DNA from: Spirochaetia bacterium
GTDB taxonomy: Bacteria; Spirochaetota; Spirochaetia; PWKH01
Assembly: GCA_021736505.1 (NCBI GenBank)
Contig: JAIPFU010000118.1
Span: 1 to 5,377 of the forward strand
Direction: 5' to 3'
Length of the DNA: 5,377 nt
Part shown: one piece after another, positions 1-5,377 of the stretch
How positions within the stretch are numbered: position 1 is the stretch's first letter
Layout of the letters: each line of letters begins with the position of its first letter
The notes under the pieces: generated by a model
The model's database searches: none
Seen by the model: only the letters and a program-made list of their open reading frames with translations
Told to the model about the DNA's origin: nothing
Program-made: the position numbers and the translations under genes

Positions 1-2
1 TC

Positions 3-1397
3 CTTGGCGACCGCCGCTTCTATACATCCCTTTTATCCATAGCCGGACCAATTATGCTGCAGAATCTTCTCATATCATCCCTCTCCTTCGTAGATATGCT
101 GATGATCGGACAGCTCGGTGAGGTGCAGATTGCAGGCGTCGGACTGGCGAACCAGATGTTCTTCCTTACCATCCTCTTCTTTTTTGGGACAGGGAGCGGC
201 GCCTCAATCTTTATCGCCCAGTACTGGGGAAACCGGGATCTGAAATCTATACATAAAGCCATGGGAGTAGGCCTTATGACCGCTTCCCTTGGAGCAGTTA
301 CCGTCGCCCTGGCATCTTTTCTCTTCCCGCGACAAATCATGGGGCTTTTTACTCCAGACACGGCGGTTATTGAAGCGGGAATCGGCTATCTCCGCATCGT
401 AGCTGTGAGCTATATTTTCATGGGGATCTCCTTCATCTACTCCACAGCCCTCAGAAGTGTGGAACTGGCCAAATATCCCCTCATCTCCACTGCTATCTCC
501 CTCAGTATCAACACCTTTTTCAACTACCTCCTGATATTCGGTAATTTCGGCTTCCCAGCCATGGGCGTGAACGGCGCAGCCTATGCCACCACCGCCGCCC
601 GCGGCCTCGGCATGCTTATTATCATTTGGATCGCGTATGCAAAAAAAACCCCCGCCGCAGGCTCTATCCGGGAATATCTCTCCTTTGACCGCGCCTATGT
701 GAAAAAATTCTTCATCACCGCCCTTCCGGTTATCCTGAACGAAATCTTCTGGGCATTGGGTATGGTGGTCTACAAAATGGTTTATGCCCGCATGGGGACC
801 GATGTCATAGCCTCAGCTAATGTCAGCGAATCCATACAGAATCTCTTTTTCGTGGTCTTCATCGGCACGGGCAACGCCGCGGCGGTGATGATCGGCAAAT
901 GCATCGGAGCAAAGGAGATGGAGCGTGCCAAGCTCTATGCCGGCCGCTTTCTAGTCCTCCCGGTTGTTTCAGGCCTCTTTATCGGCGGGTTCATGGCCCT
1001 GGGCGCCCCACTGATACCTTATGCCTTCAATATTCAACCTGAAGTTGTGCGCATCACCCGCATCTCACTCTATGTTCTGGCTGTTCTCCTCCCGATTCGC
1101 GGCTTGAACCTGCACATAATCATCGGAATTCTCCGCAGCGGCGGTGACACTCGGTACTCCCTCTTTTTAGAAATTTCCGGCGTCTGGCTGATCGGTGTCC
1201 CCATGGCAATTCTCAGCGGAATCGTCCTTGGTCTCCCAATCTACTTTGTCTATTTGCTGGTTGCCCTGGAAGAGGTCTACAAAGCCTTCATAGGCGTTCA
1301 CCGTTTTAGAAGCGGAAAATGGATCAACGACCTCACCGAGGAAATCCCGGACCCCAACACGCAAGTCATCAGCGCTGCCGGTACAGAAATCCCCTAG
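3..1397 (+). CDS. MATE family efflux transporter, 5' end cut off by the window
   Basis: Inner-membrane antiporter of the MATE family (MOP superfamily), which exports drugs or organic cations using a Na+ or H+ gradient. The frame is open from base 3, and its first 17 visible residues (LGDRRFYTSLLSIAGPI) are typical MATE N-terminal sequence. The ATG at 54 is therefore internal and the true start lies just left of the window. About 464 residues are visible, close to full family length, so few are missing. Family landmarks are the TM1 stretch SFVDMLMIGQLGE with the conserved Asp at visible residue 31, AQYWGNRD after TM2, GAAYATTAARG before TM6, and LPVILNEIFW opening the second half with the conserved Pro and Glu of TM7. 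About twelve hydrophobic segments alternate with short loops, and a polar tail of about 25 residues follows. Substrate cannot be predicted. Codons are strongly C-ending (ATC, CTC, GCC, TTC), unlike the other genes here. Confidence 0.93.
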   Translation, partial: LGDRRFYTSLLSIAGPIMLQNLLISSLSFVDMLMIGQLGEVQIAGVGLANQMFFLTILFFFGTGSGASIFIAQYWGNRDLKSIHKAMGVGLMTASLGAVTVALASFLFPRQIMGLFTPDTAVIEAGIGYLRIVAVSYIFMGISFIYSTALRSVELAKYPLISTAISLSINTFFNYLLIFGNFGFPAMGVNGAAYATTAARGLGMLIIIWIAYAKKTPAAGSIREYLSFDRAYVKKFFITALPVILNEIFWALGMVVYKMVYARMGTDVIASANVSESIQNLFFVVFIGTGNAAAVMIGKCIGAKEMERAKLYAGRFLVLPVVSGLFIGGFMALGAPLIPYAFNIQPEVVRITRISLYVLAVLLPIRGLNLHIIIGILRSGGDTRYSLFLEISGVWLIGVPMAILSGIVLGLPIYFVYLLVALEEVYKAFIGVHRFRSGKWINDLTEEIPDPNTQVISAAGTEIP

Positions 1398-1417
1398 CTG
1401 TTCATCACACAACAGCT
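1396..1417 (+). terminator. Hairpin overlapping the MATE stop codon; weak terminator candidate
   Basis: A perfect 7-bp stem AGCTGTT/AACAGCT with an 8-base loop begins inside the TAG stop codon of the MATE gene. What follows is C/T-rich (CTCTGCCTCTCC), with TTTT only about 12 bases later, so it is not a textbook intrinsic terminator. The right arm can instead pair with an AGCTGTTG at 1445-1452. The pairing is seen directly; termination is an inference. Confidence 0.3.
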
Positions 1418-1438
1418 CTCTGCCTCTCCATTTTACCA

Positions 1439-1468
1439 TTGACCAGCTGTTGCTTCGGGGCATATAGT
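1439..1468 (+). promoter_or_regulatory. Predicted sigma-70-type promoter for pepD
   Basis: TTGACC at 1439-1444 and TATAGT at 1463-1468 each match the -35 and -10 consensus at 5 of 6 bases, with an 18-base spacer. Transcription would start near 1475, giving a leader of about 70 bases before the pepD ATG. This is the best -35/-10 pair I found in the gap, and its position between two same-strand genes suggests pepD is transcribed on its own rather than with the MATE gene. Confidence 0.5.
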
Positions 1469-1475
1469 AGAATAC

Positions 1476-1494
1476 AGGCATTTTTCTGATGCCT
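1476..1494 (+). other. Stem-loop at the predicted 5' end of the pepD mRNA
   Basis: AGGCAT (1476-1481) and ATGCCT (1489-1494) form a perfect 6-bp stem around a 7-base loop. It starts within a base or two of the transcription start predicted from the promoter just upstream, so it would cap the transcript, a position where stem-loops often slow mRNA decay. No T-run follows, so a terminator is unlikely. Confidence 0.35.
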
Positions 1495-1530
1495 AGGCTT
1501 TAGATTTTATCTAACTACTTACAGAGCTTT

Positions 1531-1535
1531 GGAGG
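1531..1535 (+). promoter_or_regulatory. Shine-Dalgarno site of pepD (decides the start)
   Basis: GGAGG lies 11 bases before the ATG at 1547. The spacing is slightly long but the match is strong. An in-frame TTG at 1529 overlaps this GGAGG and has no ribosome site of its own, so ATG 1547 is the better start. Confidence 0.7.
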
Positions 1536-1546
1536 TTCGCAGCAGC

Positions 1547-3043
1547 ATGAAACATATAACAAAAAAACAGCTTTCTACACTATCCCCCGGTCGGGTATGG
1601 GAACATTTTTACGAAATATCACAAATACCCCGGGAATCGGGAAATGAAGCAGCCATACGGAAGTATCTTGAGAATTTTGCCGATCAGCACCATCTTTCCC
1701 GACAAACCGACGATACTGGGAATTTGCTTATTCGAAAGGAAGCCAGCAGCGGCAGGGAACATATCCCGGGCATCATCCTGCAGGGACATATGGATATGGT
1801 CTGCGTAAAAGAACCAGACTCATCCCATAATTTTGAAAAGGACCCCATAGCCCTGGTAAAGGACGGAGATTGGCTTACTGCGGACGGCACTAGCCTAGGA
1901 GCGGACAACGGTATTGCCCTGGCAATGATTCTTGGTTTTCTGGAAGAGGATGATGCTGTCCACGGCCCGGTTGAAGCACTCTTTACGATTTCCGAAGAGA
2001 CCGGACTCGATGGTGCCTTTGGTCTGGATATTTCCATGCTCCAGGGAAGGCGACTGATCAATCTTGATTCAGAGGAAGAGGGCGTTTTCTATATAGGAAG
2101 TGCCGGAGGCGGCGAAATTATCGGAAGCGCCATGCCTGAGTGGGAAGCTTTTGAACAGGCTGAAGCTGCTTCTCCTGAATCTAGAAAATTGACTGCCTGG
2201 GATGTCACCTTCACGAATTTCGCCGGCGGGCATTCAGGAGGAGAAATTCATCAGGGACGGGCCAATGCAGTTAAGGAGGCCGTACGCTTCCTTAAGGAAA
2301 TCACCCGAAATCATTCAATACAGCTAATATCCCTCAATGGAGGAACAAAACGTAACGTCATTCCCAGCCACTGCAGTGCTCAATTTGTCATCCCCACAGG
2401 AACAGAAGCATACCTCTCGGAAAAAGTAGAAGACCATATGAAAATTCTTTCTGATGAATACAGCTATACCGATCCGAATGCCGTTATACAGCTTACTCCC
2501 TTGGAACTCCCGGAAAAGGTAATTTCACGAAGGCAGTCCTTGGATTTGATAAACGCCCTCTACATTACGCCCCATGGAATTGAACGGATGAGCAATGCTG
2601 TTCCGGGAATAGTGGAAACATCTAATAATTTGGCAGCTGTCAGCATGTCAGAGGAAAACATCTGGATTGATACAAGTCAGCGTTCTTCGATAGAGAGTTC
2701 AAGGATCGATATTGCAAATCGAACTGCTGCAGCTCTGGAAACCTTCGGAGCGAGTACGGAAGAAGTGAATGTCTATCCGGGTTGGGCGCCGAATCCTAAT
2801 TCCTCACTGCCGCAGCAGTTTTCTGATATCTATGAGGAGCTTTTTGGGAAAAAACCTGAAGTTACAGCCATCCATGCCGGACTCGAATGCGGAGTCATCA
2901 ACAGTAAAGCCCCAGATATGGAATCCATCTCCTTCGGGCCAAGCATGGAGGAGGTACACTCCACTGCAGAACGGGTGAACATGCCGTCAGTTGAGCGGCT
3001 ATATACCTTTCTCAAGGCGCTTGCTGCTAAACTGGAGAATTGA
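1547..3043 (+). CDS. pepD: Aminoacyl-histidine dipeptidase (beta-alanyl-His dipeptidase, M20C)
   Basis: Cytosolic dinuclear zinc dipeptidase that splits Xaa-His and similar dipeptides such as carnosine, used in peptide scavenging. The product has 498 residues from ATG 1547, close to the usual size (about 485-500). The catalytic domain is split by a dimerisation or lid domain, roughly residues 210-395. Every key residue known for PepD is present: H81 and D83 in LQGHMDMV, D120 in LGADNG, E150/E151 in ISEETG, D174 in NLDSEEEG, and H471 in VHSTAERV near the C-terminus. FAGGHSGGEIHQGRAN (225-240) is the conserved lid-domain segment, and HAGLECG (443-449) is typical of the C-terminal part. No signal peptide is seen. 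The gene has its own promoter candidate and converges on the flavodiiron gene after 15 bp. An in-frame TTG start at 1529 would add six residues and is less likely. Confidence 0.95.
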   Translation: MKHITKKQLSTLSPGRVWEHFYEISQIPRESGNEAAIRKYLENFADQHHLSRQTDDTGNLLIRKEASSGREHIPGIILQGHMDMVCVKEPDSSHNFEKDPIALVKDGDWLTADGTSLGADNGIALAMILGFLEEDDAVHGPVEALFTISEETGLDGAFGLDISMLQGRRLINLDSEEEGVFYIGSAGGGEIIGSAMPEWEAFEQAEAASPESRKLTAWDVTFTNFAGGHSGGEIHQGRANAVKEAVRFLKEITRNHSIQLISLNGGTKRNVIPSHCSAQFVIPTGTEAYLSEKVEDHMKILSDEYSYTDPNAVIQLTPLELPEKVISRRQSLDLINALYITPHGIERMSNAVPGIVETSNNLAAVSMSEENIWIDTSQRSSIESSRIDIANRTAAALETFGASTEEVNVYPGWAPNPNSSLPQQFSDIYEELFGKKPEVTAIHAGLECGVINSKAPDMESISFGPSMEEVHSTAERVNMPSVERLYTFLKALAAKLEN

Positions 3044-3048
3044 GATTA

Positions 3049-3075
3049 AGAAGCAATATTAGGAGTTCTGCTTCT
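3049..3075. terminator. Possible bidirectional terminator between convergent pepD and flavodiiron genes
   Basis: AGAAGCA (3049-3055) and TGCTTCT (3069-3075) form a perfect 7-bp stem around a 13-base loop. The structure covers the 15-bp gap and the last codons of the minus-strand gene. Pyrimidine-rich sequence follows on the plus strand (CTTTCC), and a mixed T-rich stretch follows on the minus strand (TAATCTCAATT). It is the only hairpin I found at this tight junction. The long loop and poor T-runs keep confidence modest. Confidence 0.35.
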
Positions 3076-4291
3076 CTTTCCGCCACTCCTTGACTTTCCG
3101 GGCTAGCTCCCGTGCTTTTTCGTAGGCTTCCTCGTGATGCTTTTTACGGGGAGCTCCCTGGAATTCGACAGCTCCAAGGCAGTCCCACTTCATGGCTGCG
3201 GTAAACTCATCAAACTGCTTTTGTGCGCCGCCGGACCATCCGTAGGAACCGAAACGGAAAGCCTTACGCTTCATGACATGACTCCTCTCAAGAATGTCGA
3301 GGACAGCATACATGGGGGGGAACATTTTATACTCATAGGTCGGCATCCCAACAATTATGCCCGATGATTTCCATGCAGAAGCCAGAACAAAAGAGACATG
3401 GTCCTGGGGAACCCGATGCACGTTGAGTTTTACATTCTCCGCCTCCACACCGGCACGGATCGAACCGAGAAGCGCTTCCGTATTCCCGTACATGCTGCTC
3501 CAGATGAGTGTTATTTCTTCTTCCGCTGGACCGTTCATGTACGATGCTAACTGCTGGTAGCGCTCTACGATCTCCTGAGGATTCTTTCTCCATATTATTC
3601 CGTGGCTCGGGGCAATCATACGGATATCAAGGCTTTTCACCTTCTTAATAGCCCTTTCTACAAAGGTAGAGAAGGTGGATACAATATTTGCATAATACCT
3701 GAGGGTCTCATCTTCAAAAAACTTCGCTTCCAATTCCGAAAGCTGGTCATCAAAAACGGCTTCATGCACCTGCCCAAAAGCGCCGAAGGCATCACAGGAA
3801 AAAAGAATTTTATCCTTCGGATCATAGGTAGCTATGGTTTCAGGCCAATGTACATTAGGAATTTCTTCAAAAACAAGCTCTCGGTCACCTAAATCCAGAA
3901 CATCGCCGGAACTTACTGCACGTACACCCTCTTCAATACCGTAAAAAGCAGAAATTAGGGGGACCGCCTTTTTTGAAGCGATTATTTCCATCTTTGGATT
4001 TTTTTTTCTGAACTCAGCGAGCCAGCCAGTATGGTCCGGCTCCATATGGTTTATGACCAGGTAGTCAATATCCTCTGCACCGACACCCAGTTCCTTCAGT
4101 TCATCAGTTAGTGAGTGGGCAGCCCCTTCCCAATCTTTGACAAGATCAATTAGAGCTGTTTTCTCACCTTTAATAAGATAGGCATTCAGCGAAACACCGT
4201 TGGGTATCGGCCAAATTCCTTCAAACAGATCCCTGCTTCCAATATTCGCACTCAATCTATACACATTTTCAGCCAAGCGTATTGGTTTCAT
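3059..4291 (-). CDS. fprA: FprA-family class A flavodiiron protein (O2/NO reductase)
   Basis: Cytosolic flavodiiron protein that reduces O2 to water and/or NO to N2O, protecting anaerobes. It has 410 residues, the usual class A length. Residues 1 to about 255 are a metallo-beta-lactamase-like diiron domain with all ligands: H82, E84, D86 in NHMEPDHTGW; H148 in NVHWPET; D167 in SCDAFG; H230 in PSHG. Residues from about 258 are a flavodoxin domain with FMN loops WSSMYGNTEA (264-273), GMPTYEYKMFPP (315-326) and GSYGWSGG (348-355). The Lys/Arg-rich tail carries no rubredoxin or flavin-reductase module, so electrons should come from a separate rubredoxin-type donor, not encoded here. O2 versus NO preference cannot be read from sequence. 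The ATG is set by an AAGGAG site 6 bases upstream. A same-strand protease gene lies 191 bp upstream; the gap holds palindromes that may regulate it. A 9-base A run and a 7-base C run lie inside the gene. Confidence 0.95.
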   Translation of the reverse strand: MKPIRLAENVYRLSANIGSRDLFEGIWPIPNGVSLNAYLIKGEKTALIDLVKDWEGAAHSLTDELKELGVGAEDIDYLVINHMEPDHTGWLAEFRKKNPKMEIIASKKAVPLISAFYGIEEGVRAVSSGDVLDLGDRELVFEEIPNVHWPETIATYDPKDKILFSCDAFGAFGQVHEAVFDDQLSELEAKFFEDETLRYYANIVSTFSTFVERAIKKVKSLDIRMIAPSHGIIWRKNPQEIVERYQQLASYMNGPAEEEITLIWSSMYGNTEALLGSIRAGVEAENVKLNVHRVPQDHVSFVLASAWKSSGIIVGMPTYEYKMFPPMYAVLDILERSHVMKRKAFRFGSYGWSGGAQKQFDEFTAAMKWDCLGAVEFQGAPRKKHHEEAYEKARELARKVKEWRKEKQNS

Positions 4292-4297
4292 ATATTT

Positions 4298-4303
4298 CTC
4301 CTT
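4298..4303 (-). promoter_or_regulatory. Shine-Dalgarno site of the flavodiiron gene
   Basis: AAGGAG on the minus strand ends 6 bases before the ATG at 4291, an optimal placement that fixes the start codon and suggests efficient translation. Confidence 0.85.
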
Positions 4304-4348
4304 TCAGCAAAAGAGCTCATTCCGCCGCTCCTGCTTTTTCCTTATGTC

Positions 4349-4371
4349 TTCTAACTTAGAAATTGTTTATA
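4349..4371 (-). promoter_or_regulatory. Candidate operator and -10 element before the flavodiiron gene
   Basis: TTCTAA-C-TTAGAA at 4349-4361 is a perfect 13-bp palindrome (6-1-6). On the minus strand TATAAA (complement of 4366-4371) matches a -10 element at 5 of 6 bases and would place the transcript start near 4359, inside the palindrome, about 68 bases before the ATG. No good -35 is visible at 16-18 bases, so this promoter would need an activator or another sigma factor, or the -10 match is chance. A palindrome over a start site is a common repressor arrangement. The regulator is unknown. Confidence 0.35.
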
Positions 4372-4383
4372 AGGCTCAATACT

Positions 4384-4398
4384 GCAAACGTTTTTTGC
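4384..4398. repeat. Inverted repeat in the flavodiiron leader region
   Basis: GCAAACGTTTTTTGC has 5-bp arms GCAAA/TTTGC and contains the palindrome AAACGTTT around a central CG, the general look of a LacI-family operator half-site pair. An AT-rich TTATATAA lies next to it at 4399-4406 and could act as a minus-strand -10 element. The arms are not symmetric about the same centre as AAACGTTT, so the resemblance is only partial. Confidence 0.25.
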
Positions 4399-4482
4399 TT
4401 ATATAACCTCTACAGCATAACAAATTTTACCATGGGTATCAAATGTATTAGGTGGGATTTCATATATAATATGTGTTCGGGA

Positions 4483-5265
4483 TTAAAGCTGAAGTCTCCC
4501 AGACCATGCATGGAGCTCTTTTCTCAGCACTTTCCACTTAGGCTCAATGTATGACAAAATAGTGTAAAAGTTACGGCTATGGTTGAAATTGATCAGATGA
4601 CACAATTCATGGTATACAACATAGCTGATCAGCTCAGCAGGAGCTCCAAAGAGCCGGAGGCTCAGTCGAATTGTACCATCACTCTGGCAGCTGCCCCAGC
4701 GGCTTTTCATGGCACGCAGCTGGTAATTTATGAGGAACCAGTGAACTTCATTTTCCGTCCCCGGCGGCAGATGTTCAAAAAAGTGAGCCTGTAGTGTTTT
4801 CTCATGGGTTTTCAGCCACTCTTTAGCCTGTCGCCGATACGATTCGATGATCCGCTTTCTCAGTGTTTCTTTCAGTTTCTCTTCCGTCAAACCCAGGGCA
4901 TCGTGCTCCTTCCTAGGCGGTATTTTTAATGTCAGTGTTTTCGTTTCAGAATCAAACTCAAGGCTGCCGATCCGTTTCAATCCGGATGATTCACAGAATT
5001 GGAGTACGTAAGCATCACCAAAAAAATAAAAACGCTCTCCTTCCTGATAGTTTCTCGTTTCCCCAGGATAACAGACGCGCTGAAATTCTTCCTGCTTTTT
5101 TCTGATCCAGCCCATTTTTTTCTCTACAATTGTATTGATCTGCGGCTTCTCCATCCATTGGGGCGCATAGACTACGATGGATGAGTCAAATTTCACTTTG
5201 ATACTAACAGTTTTTCTCCGTCTGCTTTTTTTAAGATGGTACTGTACATTTCTGCGTTCTTTCAC
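4483..5265 (-). CDS. YgjP/DUF45 family SprT-like zinc metallopeptidase (M48-type)
   Basis: Predicted cytosolic zinc metallopeptidase of the YgjP (DUF45, COG1451) family, often labelled M48-family metallopeptidase; its substrate is not established. The product has 260 residues, near the usual 230-260. The N-terminus carries the basic strand motif SRRRKTVSIKV (14-24) typical of the family. The C-terminal third holds the signature: KSRWGSC (187-193), then the zinc site HELCH (H219, E220, H223) and the third ligand in NHS (H229), followed by the aromatic helix around NFYTILSYIEPKWK (232-245). No signal peptide or membrane segment is seen. The start is GTG at 5265, supported by GGAG 8 bases upstream and by the early position of the basic motif. 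It lies 191 bp upstream of the flavodiiron gene on the same strand, and I see no strong terminator between them, so read-through is possible though a functional link is not shown. Confidence 0.9.
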   Translation of the reverse strand: MKERRNVQYHLKKSRRRKTVSIKVKFDSSIVVYAPQWMEKPQINTIVEKKMGWIRKKQEEFQRVCYPGETRNYQEGERFYFFGDAYVLQFCESSGLKRIGSLEFDSETKTLTLKIPPRKEHDALGLTEEKLKETLRKRIIESYRRQAKEWLKTHEKTLQAHFFEHLPPGTENEVHWFLINYQLRAMKSRWGSCQSDGTIRLSLRLFGAPAELISYVVYHELCHLINFNHSRNFYTILSYIEPKWKVLRKELHAWSGRLQL

Positions 5266-5273
5266 TACAATTT

Positions 5274-5277
5274 CTCC
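5274..5277 (-). promoter_or_regulatory. Shine-Dalgarno site selecting the GTG start of the YgjP-like gene
   Basis: GGAG (within GGAGAAA) on the minus strand sits 8 bases before the GTG at 5265. The frame stays open further upstream to a stop at 5317-5319 but has no ATG, GTG or TTG with a ribosome site there, so GTG 5265 is preferred. Confidence 0.65.
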
Positions 5278-5309
5278 ATGATTCCAAAAGCCATGAAACT
5301 TTACCTGTA

Positions 5310-5344
5310 TCAGGATTTACGCTATCTCTGCATTCAGGATTCAC
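5310..5344. repeat. Short tandem-spaced direct repeat upstream of the YgjP-like gene
   Basis: TCAGGATTTAC (5310-5320) and TCAGGATTCAC (5334-5344) match at 10 of 11 bases, 24 bp apart centre to centre. They lie 45-79 bases upstream of the GTG start. They could be a two-copy protein site in the leader of that gene, or chance. Confidence 0.3.
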
Positions 5345-5377
5345 TGACATTTTTCGATCACCTGCAGAACCTTGATT

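Noticed and set aside
54..1397. MATE gene starting at the ATG at 54
   Set aside because: The frame is open to base 3 and the upstream codons encode conserved MATE N-terminal sequence, so this ATG is internal.
1167..1481. 104-codon minus-strand frame across the MATE 3' end and the following gap
   Set aside because: It mostly mirrors MATE coding sequence and resembles no known protein.
1529..1546. TTG start for pepD six codons upstream
   Set aside because: The TTG overlaps the GGAGG that serves the ATG at 1547 and has no ribosome site of its own.
1561..1567. A7 run early in pepD as a frameshift signal
   Set aside because: It is read correctly in frame as Lys-Lys after ACA, no stimulatory hairpin is evident, and no alternative product would be meaningful.
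1684..2061. 125-codon open frame antisense to pepD
   Set aside because: Serine-rich, low-complexity translation, fully inside a gene with strong family identity on the other strand, and no ribosome site that I could see.
3333..3892. Several 67-96 codon frames on both strands within the flavodiiron gene
   Set aside because: All are shadows of a gene with a complete diiron and FMN motif set.
4465..4470. Perfect TATAAT on the plus strand
   Set aside because: No -35 at a suitable distance and no plus-strand gene downstream; the surrounding DNA is simply AT-rich.
4363..4554. 63-codon plus-strand frame in the gap between the flavodiiron and YgjP-like genes
   Set aside because: It runs into the end of the YgjP-like gene, has no ribosome site and its translation is unremarkable.
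5341..5376. Minus-strand frame ending in IKVLQVIEKCQ then TGA, possibly the C-terminus of a gene upstream of the YgjP-like gene
   Set aside because: Only 11 codons are visible, too few to call, though the helix-like composition makes it plausible.
5278..5377. Plus-strand frame from ATG 5278 open to the right edge (33 codons)
   Set aside because: No ribosome site precedes it and the translation matches no family I recognise. It could be the start of a divergent gene, but the window is too short to support that.

Overview
The window holds four protein genes of an ordinary bacterial chromosome, with short gaps between them and no RNA gene, CRISPR array, insertion sequence or phage gene that I can see. 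Gene content points to an anaerobe or microaerophile: a stand-alone class A flavodiiron protein (O2/NO reduction) sits beside a PepD-type dipeptidase. Mid-range GC, Shine-Dalgarno sites and one GTG start would fit a free-living spirochaete or a clostridial relative. That placement is an inference from protein flavour, not something the sequence proves.

Layout from left to right. Positions 3-1397 (+) encode a MATE-family multidrug/cation antiporter whose first few codons lie off the left edge. A 149-bp gap follows, with two mutually exclusive hairpins, a good sigma-70-like promoter (TTGACC-18-TATAGT) and a small stem-loop near the predicted transcript start. Positions 1547-3043 (+) encode a complete M20C aminoacyl-histidine dipeptidase (PepD) with all expected metal and catalytic residues. 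It converges, across only 15 bp, on a complete FprA-type flavodiiron protein at 3059-4291 (-), also with an intact diiron ligand set. A hairpin spans this junction and may serve both strands. Upstream of the flavodiiron gene is an AT-rich 191-bp gap with two palindromes that could be operators. Then comes a YgjP/DUF45 SprT-like zinc metallopeptidase at 4483-5265 (-), with a GTG start. The last 112 bases hold its leader, with a near-perfect 11-bp direct repeat and no convincing gene.

The genes do not form one pathway. Export (MATE), peptide scavenging (PepD), O2/NO defence (flavodiiron) and a protease of unknown substrate look like independent housekeeping or stress units. The most testable new signals are regulatory: the 13-bp palindrome before the flavodiiron gene, the competing hairpins after the MATE gene, and long homopolymer runs inside two genes. 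I found no convincing undescribed system.
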